Shown: positions 1 to 7,614 of the stretch, piece after piece
How the letters are laid out: each line of letters begins with the position of its first letter
How positions within the stretch are numbered: position 1 is the first letter of the stretch
Origin: Fodinibacter sp963707895
Lineage (GTDB): Bacteria; Actinomycetota; Actinomycetes; Actinomycetales; Dermatophilaceae
Direction: 5' to 3'
DNA length: 64,000 nt
Assembly (NCBI GenBank): GCA_963707895.1
Contig: CAVPRS010000002.1
Coordinates: forward strand, 248,001 to 312,000
Translations under genes and position numbers: made by a program
Notes under the pieces: generated by a model
Told to the model about the DNA's origin: nothing
The model's database searches: none
The model's input: only the letters and a program-made list of their open reading frames with translations

Positions 1-89
1 GATGACGGGGCTCGGGTGGGGTGGTCGGGGCGGACGCGCTCTGGGATCGTGGGCCGATGGATGCTGAGAGGGAGCCCAGGGACGCCTCG

Positions 90-941
90 ATGACGGTTCG
101 CGACGGCCGCACCGTGGCCTGGACCGACTGGGGCGACGCGGACGGCATCCCGGTGCTGCGGGTGCCGGGCACGCCCGGGTGCCGCTGGTCGGTGCGGGTC
201 GACCGCACCCCGTGGGCCGAGCGGGGGTTGCGGGTCGTGACGACCGAGCGCCCGGGGTTCGGCGCGTCGAGCCGGCTGCCGGGGAGGCGTTTCCGTGAGC
301 ACGCCGACGACCTCGCCGAGGTGCTCGACCACCTCGGGCTGGACCGGGTGCACCTCACGGGTGGCAGTGGTGCCGCTCCGCACGAGCTGGCCCTGTGCCA
401 GTACCACCCCGACCGGGTGCGCGCGGCCACCGTCGTCGCCGGCATCGCGCCGTTCCGCGACGACGAGATCGACACGATGATCCCGATCAACGCGCAGGTG
501 GCACGGCTGGCGCGGGTGGGCCGACGCGACGAGGTCGCCGCGGTGATGGCACCGCACCGCGACGCCATGCTCGCCGACCCGCTGGGCGCGTTCCACAGCA
601 TCATGGACACCGCGCCCGCCGAGGACCTCGAGGTGATGGCGGACCCGGGGTGGCAGGCGGGCTTCGCGCGGGCCCTGCTCGAGTCACTGGGTGCGGGCCT
701 CGACGGCTGGGTCGACGAGGCGATGGCGATGGACAACATCTGGGACGTCGACCCGGCATCGGTGCCGACGTCGGTGACCTGGTACCACGCGGTCGAGGAC
801 CGCAACTGTCCCGTGGAGGCGGCCCGGCGGCTGGTGGCCGAGCTGCCGGAGGGACGTTTCGTGGAGTGGACCCGGGCGGGTCACCTCACGGCGTACCACC
901 TCGAGCGCGAGATCCTCGACGAGCTGCTGGCGCGCGGCTGA
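90..941 (+). CDS. alpha/beta-fold hydrolase
   Basis: A 283-residue alpha/beta-hydrolase of unknown substrate. The nucleophile elbow reads TGGSGAAPHE, with the likely catalytic Ser near residue 92. An Asp candidate lies in VEDRNCP and the catalytic His in RAGHLTAYH near residue 263, giving the family triad order Ser-Asp-His. The oxyanion-loop region is PGTPGCRW. I chose the ATG at 90 because an AGGGA element lies 7 bases upstream; in-frame starts at 57 and 21 would add tails with no homology-like character. No signal peptide is seen, so it is probably cytoplasmic. It stands alone, convergent with ndk. The family is clear; the substrate is not. Confidence 0.75.
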   Translation: MTVRDGRTVAWTDWGDADGIPVLRVPGTPGCRWSVRVDRTPWAERGLRVVTTERPGFGASSRLPGRRFREHADDLAEVLDHLGLDRVHLTGGSGAAPHELALCQYHPDRVRAATVVAGIAPFRDDEIDTMIPINAQVARLARVGRRDEVAAVMAPHRDAMLADPLGAFHSIMDTAPAEDLEVMADPGWQAGFARALLESLGAGLDGWVDEAMAMDNIWDVDPASVPTSVTWYHAVEDRNCPVEAARRLVAELPEGRFVEWTRAGHLTAYHLEREILDELLARG

Positions 942-947
942 GCGGGC

Positions 948-1370
948 TCAGAGCCCGGGGAACCAGATGCCCAGCTCGCGGGCCGCGGACTCCGGCGAGT
1001 CGGACCCGTGCACGATGTTCTGCTGCACCTTCGTGCCCCAGTCGCGGCCGAGGTCGCCACGGATGGTGCCGGGCAGGGCCACGGTGGGGTCGGTGGCGCC
1101 GGCCAGGGCCCGGAAGCCCTCGATGCAGCGCTCACCCTCGATGACGACGGCGGCGACCTGACCCGACGACATGAACTCGACGAGCGGCTCGAAGAAGGGC
1201 TTGCCCTCGTGCTCGGCGTAGTGCGAGTGCAGCCGCTCGACGTCGGGCGTGAGCACCTGGAGCGCGACGAGGCGGTAGCCCTTCGCCTCGATCCGACGCA
1301 GCACCTCCCCGGTGAGGCCGCGGGCGAAACCGTCGGGCTTGACGAGGACGAGTGAGCGTTCGGTGGTCAC
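948..1370 (-). CDS. ndk: nucleoside diphosphate kinase
   Basis: A 140-residue NDK that transfers the gamma phosphate of ATP to nucleoside diphosphates through a phosphohistidine. The N-terminus ERSLVLVKPDG, the Kpn-loop region and the active-site motif NIVHGSDS (His near residue 121) are all present, and the length is typical. The start codon is GTG at 1370. It is the last gene of a minus-strand cluster with the DUF4233 protein and the L7/L12-like protein just upstream; folC lies further upstream beyond an inserted plus-strand transporter. Actinobacteria often carry folC, DUF4233 and ndk together, which supports the call. Confidence 0.97.
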   Translation of the reverse strand: MTTERSLVLVKPDGFARGLTGEVLRRIEAKGYRLVALQVLTPDVERLHSHYAEHEGKPFFEPLVEFMSSGQVAAVVIEGERCIEGFRALAGATDPTVALPGTIRGDLGRDWGTKVQQNIVHGSDSPESAARELGIWFPGL

Positions 1371-1379
1371 CCACCCAGC

Positions 1380-1832
1380 CTAGTCACCGGCCGAGGTGGC
1401 CCCCGCCGCGGCCCCGGGGGCCCCTGACGCCCCGGAGGCGCCTGCTGCGTCGGCGGCCTCGCGCTCCGCCACGAGCCGGTCGAGCTTGCCCCCCTGCAAC
1501 AGCAGGAGCACCCACAGCCCGGTGAAGACCAGGCCCACACCGATCATGGCCGGCACCAGCACCGCGCTGGCCCAGGTGAGGGCCTGCACCGCCCAGCCCA
1601 GGGTGACGCCCCAGGGGCGGCGCATCAGGCCCGAGGCGAGAAGTGACAGCAGGGACAGGCCGAGCCCGACCCAGAGCAGCTGCTGCCCGTCGTCCGGGCG
1701 GCCGTCGGCGATGGCGTTGCCGCGGGCGACGAGGGCGAAGAAGGAGAGGATGACGGCCTGACCGAACAGGGCCATCGCGAGCAGGCGGTAGGTGAACTTG
1801 CCCTGGGTGCCGTAGAGGGGCAGGCGCCTCAT
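1380..1832 (-). CDS. DUF4233 family membrane protein
   Basis: A 150-residue protein with four hydrophobic segments and an Ala/Gly-rich cytoplasmic tail. The start MRRLPLYGTQGKFTYRLLAM and its place next to ndk and near folC match the actinobacterial DUF4233 family, whose function is unknown. Its ATG overlaps the stop of the upstream L7/L12-like gene by four bases, so the two are probably translationally coupled. The C-terminal tail after the last membrane segment is low-complexity (GASGASGAPGAAAG) and is probably disordered. Confidence 0.8.
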   Translation of the reverse strand: MRRLPLYGTQGKFTYRLLAMALFGQAVILSFFALVARGNAIADGRPDDGQQLLWVGLGLSLLSLLASGLMRRPWGVTLGWAVQALTWASAVLVPAMIGVGLVFTGLWVLLLLQGGKLDRLVAEREAADAAGASGASGAPGAAAGATSAGD

Positions 1833-2098
1833 GTGTCGCGCTTCCAGCGCCTGGTCTCGACGGCCGCCTTGGACTGCGCCAGCCCGGCGCCGGTCGCGGC
1901 CCGGTAGTGCTTGATCGCGCCGATGAGCTCACCACGGGCCAGGGCCGCGTCGATGGTCTGCTGCACCTCGGGGGCGAGGTCCTCGACGGGGGTGAACGTG
2001 GTGGTCGTCGAGCCGCGGCTCGCGCGCACCGACGTGACGACCCACCACACGGCCGCGACGACGGCCACGAGGAGGACCAGCTTGAACAGCGGACTCAT
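1829..2098 (-). CDS. membrane-anchored L7/L12 C-terminal-like domain protein
   Basis: An 89-residue protein. An N-terminal membrane helix (residues about 4-24, LFKLVLLVAVVAAVWWVV) is followed by a linker and a segment resembling the C-terminal domain of ribosomal protein L7/L12 (ELIGAIKHYRAATGAGLAQSKAAVE, compared with the family pattern for KIxVIKxxRxxTGLGLKEAK). It is not the ribosomal protein itself, because the N-terminal dimerisation domain is absent. It overlaps the DUF4233 gene by four bases. Small proteins of this design occur widely in actinobacteria without a known role. Confidence 0.7.
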   Translation of the reverse strand: MSPLFKLVLLVAVVAAVWWVVTSVRASRGSTTTTFTPVEDLAPEVQQTIDAALARGELIGAIKHYRAATGAGLAQSKAAVETRRWKRDT

Positions 2099-2162
2099 GC
2101 CACCAGCCTAAGCGGGAGGGCGCCGGCGCCGGTTCCTCCACACGATCTGGTGGGATGAGCCC

Positions 2163-2789
2163 ATGGATGGCGCAGCGGTGCTCCAGCCTGCGCGGCTGCG
2201 CCGTGTGGTGCTCACGGTCGCCGGCCTGAACCTCGGCTACTTCGTGGTCGAGGTGTCGGTGGCGCTGGCCATCGGCTCGGTGTCGCTCCTCGCGGACTCG
2301 GTCGACTTCCTGGAGGACACCGCGATCAACCTGCTCGTCGCGCTGGCGCTGGGGTGGCCGCTGCGTCGCCGCGCCCTGGCCGGGCACGCGATGGCGCTCG
2401 TCATCCTCGTGCCGGCCGTCGTGGCCGCCTGGCAGGCGATGCAGAAGGCGTTCGACCCGGTGGCTCCCGACGTGCGGGCGCTGGTGTTCACAGCCGGCGC
2501 CGCCGCGGTGGTCAACGGTGTCTGTGCTCTGCTGCTGGTGCGCGTGCGACACCACGGCGGGTCGCTGAGCGGGGCCGCCTACCTCTCGGCCCGCAACGAC
2601 GTGGCAGTCGACGTGGCGATCCTGGCGATGGCCGTCCTCACCGCGTGGACCGCGTCCGGCTGGCCCGACATCGTGCTCGGGCTCGTCATCGTGCTGGTCA
2701 ACGCCACCGCCGCGCTGGAGGTGTGGCGGCTGGCGGGTGAGGAGCGGCTGGCCGCGCGGGCGCTGGCCGGCGAGGACCTCGACGACTGA
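2163..2789 (+). CDS. cation diffusion facilitator-like transporter, short form
   Basis: A 208-residue protein with five or six predicted membrane helices that resembles the transmembrane part of cation diffusion facilitators. The first metal-site segment reads LLADSVDFLEDT and the second SARNDVAVD, where zinc-transporting members usually have HxxxD or DxxxD in both helices. The Asn in the second site suggests altered metal choice. The cytoplasmic C-terminal domain of classical members is missing; the protein ends shortly after the last helix. It sits between the ndk cluster and folC on the opposite strand, so it is probably an independent unit. The transported ion is unknown. Confidence 0.72.
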   Translation: MDGAAVLQPARLRRVVLTVAGLNLGYFVVEVSVALAIGSVSLLADSVDFLEDTAINLLVALALGWPLRRRALAGHAMALVILVPAVVAAWQAMQKAFDPVAPDVRALVFTAGAAAVVNGVCALLLVRVRHHGGSLSGAAYLSARNDVAVDVAILAMAVLTAWTASGWPDIVLGLVIVLVNATAALEVWRLAGEERLAARALAGEDLDD

Positions 2790-2815
2790 GCGGCCGGGAC
2801 GGCGCGGCGTCGCCG

Positions 2816-4211
2816 TCAGACCGACGTGGTGCCGAGCAGCATCCGCACCTCGGCGGCCGTGACGACCGACCCGGTGGCCAGCACTCCACCGCTGACCCCG
2901 CCGCCGGCGTCGGCCATGCCGGCCGCCGTGTCGAGCGCCTCGGGCAGGTCGTCGACGACGGTGACCCGGTTGTCCCCGAAGATCTCGCTCGCGATCTCGC
3001 CCAGCTGACGCGGCGACATCGCCCGCGGCGACGTGGTGCGCGTGACGACCACCTCGTCGAGCACGGTCTCGAGCACCTCGAGCATCTCGGAGGCCTCCTT
3101 GTCCTTCATCACCGCGACCACCCCGATCAGGCGGGCGAAGGTGAACGAGTCCTGGATGGCGTCGCGCAGTGCCCGGGCCCCCGCCGGGTTGTGCGCCGCG
3201 TCGACGAGCACGGTGGGGCTGCGGCGGACGACCTCGAGCCGCCCGGGAGAGTCGACCGTCGCGAGCCCGGCCCGCAGCACGTCGACGTCGAGCGCCTGCT
3301 CGCCACCCCCGAGGAAGGCCTCGACGGCCGCGACGGCCACCGCGGCGTTCTGCGCCTGGTGCGTGCCGTGCAGCGGCAGGAAGAGGTCGGGGTACTCCCC
3401 CGCCAGTCCGCGCAGCGAGATCTGCTGACCACCCACGGCCACGTCACGCGCGATGACGCCGAAGTCGTTGCCCTCGAACACGGTCCTGCGCACCCACCTC
3501 GGTCGCGCGCTCGACGAGCACCTCCACCGCCTCGGGGGTCTCCTGCAGCCCGACCACCGTGATGGCGTCGGCCTTGATGATGCCGGCCTTCTCGCTCGCG
3601 ATCTCCTCGACCGTGTCGCCGAGGAAGTGGCGGTGGTCGAGGTCGATCGGGGTGACGACCGAGACCGGCGCCTCGACGACGTTCGTCGCGTCCCACGAGC
3701 CGCCCATGCCGACCTCGACGACGGCGACGTCGACCGGCAGGTCCGCGAAGGCGGCGTAGGCCACGGCCACGAGCACCTCGAAGTAGGTCATGGCCGGGCC
3801 GCCGTCGATGATCGAGCGGGCGTCGACCATCTCGACGAAGGGGATCACCTCGTCGTACGCGGCGAGGAAGCGCTCGGCGTCGACGGGACGACCACCCACG
3901 GCCACCCGCTCCAGCATGGAGTGCAGGTGCGGTGAGGTGAACCGACCCGTCTTCAGGCCCAGCTCGCGAAGGATCGCCTCGATGATCCGCGCCGTGCTCG
4001 TCTTGCCGTTGGTCCCGGTGACGTGGATGACCGGGAAGGTGCGCTGCGGGTCGCCGAGCAGCTCCATGACCGCACGGATCCGGTCGAGGGACGGCTCGAG
4101 GTCGTGCTCGGGCGCGCGGGAGAGGATCGACGCCTCGACCTCGCGCATCCGGCGGTCGAGCTGGAGCAGGTGCGCGGCATCGCGCTGGGCGGCATCGGGG
4201 GCGGGGCTCAC
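2816..4211 (-). pseudogene. folC: folylpolyglutamate synthase / dihydrofolate synthase, frameshifted
   Basis: FolC adds glutamate to dihydropteroate and to folates. The N-terminal half (GTG at 4211) carries the P-loop VTGTNGKTSTARI, the Mur-ligase segment TSPHLHSMLERV and VVEVGMGGSWDATNVV. The C-terminal half, in another frame down to 2816, carries the substrate-domain motif VDAAHNPAGARAL. The two halves meet near 3485-3500. Dropping one base there restores a continuous VGARTVFEGNDFGV, so the break looks like a single inserted base. FolC is normally essential and no other decay is seen, so a sequencing or assembly error is the likelier explanation. A real pseudogene with a second copy elsewhere cannot be excluded. 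Confidence 0.85.
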
Positions 4212-4246
4212 CCGCCCATTGTCCACCGTTCCGGGACGCCGTCGGC

Positions 4247-6337
4247 TCACCCGCAGCCGGTGCAGCCACCCTTCGGTGCGATCCAGCCGACGCCGTCGTA
4301 GTTCCGGGTGGGCGCGTCCTGCACCAGGCCACGGGCGTCGGCCCGCAGCTTGGCCACGAAGCGCTGGCCACCGATCGGCTCGCCGTCGTCGCCGGCATCG
4401 ACCTGCCACACGTCGAGGGCGACGATGCCGACGCCCTGCGGCGTCTTCGCGGCGGGCACGAAGCGCAGCCCGAGGGCCGCGAGCTGGCCCGGTGCGAGGG
4501 CGATCGGCCCGAGGTACGCCCCGTCGCCGGCGACGAGGAACCGGTCGCCGCCGATCGGCTCGATGCCCTTGGCGTCGGCGCCGGAAGCCTTCCAGAGCTC
4601 GAGCAGCTCGGGGGTCGGCTCCATCCAGACCTGGCCCCAGTCGAACATCGAACGCTCGCCGGCGGCATCGGCGAAGACCAGGCGGACCTTGCGGTCCTCG
4701 CGCCCGAAGTTCGCGACGATGGCGGCACTCTGCCGACCGTCACCGACGTCGTCGACCACGGTGATGTTCTTCCAGACGATGTTGTTGTTGTTCTGCACGT
4801 TCGCGTAGAGGTTCCCGGTCTCGGGCGAGGTCATCCCGTAGGAGGGCGCGGGCCCGGTCTCGATCCGGGCGAGCAGGCAGAAGTGGCCCTGGTCGGCACC
4901 GAACGAGGCGTAGTCCGCGGGGTTCGGCGGCGCCCAGGGGAAGGACAGGATCTCGTCGTCGCCGGCACTCACCGAGACCGGCTGCGACCCGATCGAGCCG
5001 CCCATCAGCGCGGGCGCGGTGACGCTGCCGTCCCACGGCGCCGGCCAGGACAGCCCCGTGGACGCCTTGGCCCAGTACAGCCGCACCGTGCCTGAGGCCG
5101 ACCCGGTGCAGCCCCGGTTGCGGACCCGCACGTAGACGGCGGTCGTGCTCGAGCCGTACTCGGGGTTCTGGTGGTCCTGGTTCGCGATGCCGTTGTTGTC
5201 GTTGCGAACCCAGATGTCGTCGCTGACCCACATCGGCTGCGTCGAGGGATCCGGCTCGGCTCCCATGTCGTCGGAGACGTCCTTGGCCCACAGGTCGTTG
5301 ACCGCCCCGCTCGTCGGCACCAGGCCGTCCGAGGCCAGCAGTGCGGCCCGCACCGTGTGCAGGGTCGCGTCCATCCGTTCGCTCTGCCCGGCGGTGAACA
5401 TGAACATCGAGTCGTCGTCGGTGTAGTCCATGTAGTTCATGAACATGTCCCCGTTGGGGCCGTTGCTGCACGACACCTGCGGGTAGGCCGGCTTGCCGAA
5501 GTGCTTGTCGCCCTGGTTCGGGGTGTCCGCCACGTTGTCGGAGCCGACACAGGCGGGCTCGTCGCCCCAGATGTGGTTGAGGTTCAGGTAGTGGCCGATC
5601 TCGTGGGTCAGCGTGCGGCCGAGGTCGTAGGGGGCGTCGAGGGTGCCGGTCGACCCGAAGGCCCGGTAGTGGCAGCGCACGCCCTGGTTCGGCATCCCCG
5701 GGAAGCTGCCCTTTCCGAGCAGCCCGTCGGTGTAGTTGGCGACCCAGATGTTCAGGTACTTCGTCTCGTCCCACGGGTCGTGACCGCCGCCGGCGGCGGA
5801 CAGCATCCCGGTCTGGTTGCGCGTCCAGCCGGCGACCGAGGTGTTGGTGCGGGTGATCCCGTCGGTGGAGGCGCATCCCGGGCCGCGCACCGCGAGGGCG
5901 AACTCGATCCGCGCGTCGGCGGCCACGCCGGAGAACGCGGACGGCACCAGCCCGGCATCCGCGTTGAGTCGGCGGTAGTCGGCGTTGAGCACGTCGATCT
6001 GCGAGTGGATCTGGGCGTCGGAGATGTTCTCGGTGGCCGTGTGCCACACCACGTGGACCACCACGGGGATCCGGATCAGGCCGGTGCGCGAGCCCTCGTC
6101 GCCGAAGGCCCTGATCCAGCCCTGGACGTCCTGCTCGATCTGGCGCCTGCGCCAGCGGTACTCGGGGTCCAGGCGGACCAGCCGCCGGTGCTCCTCCATC
6201 GTGCCGCACCGGTCCCCGCGGGGGTCCTGGCCGTCGGGGTCCCTGGGGTCCTTGGGGTCGCGCGGCGTCAGCGGCCCGTCGATCGGGAACCTCCGGCGGG
6301 TTTCGGTGGGTCGGATTCCCTCGTCGGACGTGGTCAT
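4247..6337 (-). CDS. M43-type (pappalysin-like) zinc metalloprotease, large form
   Basis: A 696-residue metalloprotease. The zinc motif THEIGHYLNLNHIWGD (HExxHxxNxxH, near residues 240-255) is followed by the Met-turn segment MNYMDYTDDD, as in cytophagalysin/pappalysin-type enzymes. The N-terminal 90 residues are charged and Pro/Asp-rich, and I see no signal peptide, unlike the smaller secreted relative at 52305. The C-terminal 350 residues are rich in beta structure and Trp and may bind substrate or surfaces. The ATG at 6337 follows GGAG at good spacing. The gene is divergent from the cysteine dioxygenase operon. Substrate and export route are unknown. Confidence 0.82.
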   Translation of the reverse strand: MTTSDEGIRPTETRRRFPIDGPLTPRDPKDPRDPDGQDPRGDRCGTMEEHRRLVRLDPEYRWRRRQIEQDVQGWIRAFGDEGSRTGLIRIPVVVHVVWHTATENISDAQIHSQIDVLNADYRRLNADAGLVPSAFSGVAADARIEFALAVRGPGCASTDGITRTNTSVAGWTRNQTGMLSAAGGGHDPWDETKYLNIWVANYTDGLLGKGSFPGMPNQGVRCHYRAFGSTGTLDAPYDLGRTLTHEIGHYLNLNHIWGDEPACVGSDNVADTPNQGDKHFGKPAYPQVSCSNGPNGDMFMNYMDYTDDDSMFMFTAGQSERMDATLHTVRAALLASDGLVPTSGAVNDLWAKDVSDDMGAEPDPSTQPMWVSDDIWVRNDNNGIANQDHQNPEYGSSTTAVYVRVRNRGCTGSASGTVRLYWAKASTGLSWPAPWDGSVTAPALMGGSIGSQPVSVSAGDDEILSFPWAPPNPADYASFGADQGHFCLLARIETGPAPSYGMTSPETGNLYANVQNNNNIVWKNITVVDDVGDGRQSAAIVANFGREDRKVRLVFADAAGERSMFDWGQVWMEPTPELLELWKASGADAKGIEPIGGDRFLVAGDGAYLGPIALAPGQLAALGLRFVPAAKTPQGVGIVALDVWQVDAGDDGEPIGGQRFVAKLRADARGLVQDAPTRNYDGVGWIAPKGGCTGCG

Positions 6338-6446
6338 GGCGTCTCCTCGGTCCCGGGTGGTCGTGCGGCCACACCCGGCAGGAGGCGCAGACCGTCGCCG
6401 CTGATACCGACCGGTCCGAATGCTGACCCATCCGTGAGTAACGACG

Positions 6447-6465
6447 CGTTATGACTTGCATAACG
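6447..6465. promoter_or_regulatory. palindromic operator ahead of the cysteine dioxygenase operon
   Basis: A perfect inverted repeat CGTTATG-N5-CATAACG, containing a T-N11-A core as in LysR-type regulator boxes. It overlaps a plausible -10 hexamer TAACGT (6461-6466), so a bound regulator would control transcription starting near 6473. An ACGCGTT direct repeat flanks it (6444-6450 and 6472-6478). It lies in a 375-base gap (6338-6712) between divergent genes, so it could also act on the metalloprotease. No regulator gene is adjacent. Confidence 0.55.
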
Positions 6466-6490
6466 TGATGAACGCGTTTACGGTGGAGTC

Positions 6491-6571
6491 ATGAGCCAGC
6501 AGCGAATGCCGCAGCAGCGTCCGGCCACGCCGTCGACGCGCTGTCGTTGTCGCCGCCACCACGCCGCCTGA
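6491..6571 (+). CDS. putative Cys-containing leader peptide
   Basis: A 26-codon open reading frame with its own ATG and a nearby GGTGGAG, ending 141 bases before cysteine dioxygenase. The peptide ends in CRCRRHHAA. Both Cys codons are TGT and one Arg between them is CGT, which are T-ending codons rare in this GC-rich window. Position, size and clustered rare Cys codons fit an attenuation leader that senses cysteinyl-tRNA ahead of a cysteine-catabolism operon. Cys-codon leader peptides are known in actinobacteria, but this particular peptide and its function are inferred. Confidence 0.5.
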   Translation: MSQQRMPQQRPATPSTRCRCRRHHAA

Positions 6572-6605
6572 CCTCAGCTCCACCACCGCTCCACCACCGC
6601 TCCAC

Positions 6606-6620
6606 CGCCGTTGAACGGCG
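6606..6620 (+). promoter_or_regulatory. leader-region hairpin between leader peptide and cysteine dioxygenase
   Basis: The inverted repeat CGCCGTTGAACGGCG can form a 5-bp stem with a TTGAA loop. Just before it (about 6574-6609) the motif CTCCACCAC recurs three times as a short tandem array. Both lie between the leader peptide stop and the cysteine dioxygenase ribosome-binding site, where an attenuator or anti-attenuator would be expected. No U-tract follows, so any control is more likely Rho-dependent or translational. Confidence 0.35.
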
Positions 6621-6712
6621 TTCGGGATGCCGCGCCACCGGCGCCGTCCCTCCCCACCTCAGTCGCGGGCCGCCGCACCGTCGCGCCCGCCGAGCACTCT
6701 CGGAGACCTCTC

Positions 6713-7219
6713 ATGACCGTCATCGCCCGCCCCCACCGCTCCCGCCCGACCGCCCGGCCGCTCGACCACCGGCCCGCATCTCCCCTGGCCACCGCCCTGC
6801 GCCTGGCCGCCGACGACGCCCTGTGGCGCCCGGCCCTCGACTTCGACCCCGAGCGCCGCTACTACCGCCGGCTGCTCGCCGACGAGCACCACGAGGCGTG
6901 GCTGCTCAGCTGGCTGCCCGGCCAGGGCACCGACTGGCACGACCACGGCGGCAGCGCCGGCGCGTTCGTCGTCGTGCAGGGTTCGCTCGTCGAGCGCACC
7001 GCGCGGCACGGCGTCGTGCGCGGTCTGCGCCGGGTGCACCGACCGGGGGGCGGCGACGAGTTCGGCCCGCAGTACGTTCACCGGGTGACGAACGAGGGAC
7101 CGGACCCCGCCGTCTCCCTCCACGTCTACGCGCCCCGGCTGACGACCCAGCGCGACTACGTGGCCGACGACGGCATCCTGCGCCTGCTGCGCACCCGGGC
7201 GGCGGGGGCGGACTGGTGA
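6713..7219 (+). CDS. cysteine dioxygenase family protein
   Basis: A 168-residue cupin that probably oxidises cysteine, or a related thiol, to the sulfinate with Fe(II). The iron-site motif is DWHDHGGSAGAF, followed by the second cupin motif around FGPQYVHRVTNEG, which supplies the third His. A GGAG element 8 bases before the ATG at 6713 decides the start; an upstream in-frame ATG at 6611 would add a Pro/Arg-rich tail through the leader region. The stop overlaps the GTG of the rhodanese gene. This pairing is common in actinobacteria and points to cysteine catabolism. Substrate choice among thiols cannot be read from sequence. Confidence 0.88.
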   Translation: MTVIARPHRSRPTARPLDHRPASPLATALRLAADDALWRPALDFDPERRYYRRLLADEHHEAWLLSWLPGQGTDWHDHGGSAGAFVVVQGSLVERTARHGVVRGLRRVHRPGGGDEFGPQYVHRVTNEGPDPAVSLHVYAPRLTTQRDYVADDGILRLLRTRAAGADW

Positions 7220-7614
7220 CCAGCCGCGTCGACCTGCTGCTCTCGGCCGCCCGCGCGCGCCTGCACCGGCTCTCGCCCACCGAGGCGCTCCACGCCGTGG
7301 AGGCCGGGGCCGTGGTCGTCGACATCCGACCGGCCGCCCAGCGTGCCGAGCACGGCGACCTCCCCGGTGCGCTCGTCATCGAGCGCAACGTGCTCGAGTG
7401 GCGCTTCGACCCCACGAGCGAGGCAGCGCTTCGCATCGCCGACGACGACCTGCAGGTGGTGGTCATCTGCCAGGAGGGCTACACCTCGAGCCTGGCGGCC
7501 GCCGCGCTCCAGGACGTCGGCGTTCGCCGCGCGACCGATGTCGTCGGTGGGTACGCCGCCTGGGTGGCCGACGGGGTCGCTCCCCCGTCGGCCGCCCGGG
7601 TCAGCGCCTCGTGA
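7216..7614 (+). CDS. rhodanese-like domain protein
   Basis: A 132-residue single-domain rhodanese (sulfurtransferase). The active-site loop is VICQEGYTSSLAA with the catalytic Cys near residue 78, and CH2-type motifs appear at VVVDIRPAAQRAEHGDLPGA. It starts with a GTG that overlaps the cysteine dioxygenase stop (GTGA), so the pair is translationally coupled. It probably handles sulfane sulfur released by cysteine oxidation. Its 3' end overlaps the convergent ileS gene by 14 bases, so no separate terminator fits between them. Confidence 0.88.
   Translation: MTSRVDLLLSAARARLHRLSPTEALHAVEAGAVVVDIRPAAQRAEHGDLPGALVIERNVLEWRFDPTSEAALRIADDDLQVVVICQEGYTSSLAAAALQDVGVRRATDVVGGYAAWVADGVAPPSAARVSAS

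Noticed and set aside
6611..6712. Earlier start of cysteine dioxygenase
   Set aside because: The added stretch has no homology-like sequence and no Shine-Dalgarno, while the ATG at 6713 has GGAG at good spacing.
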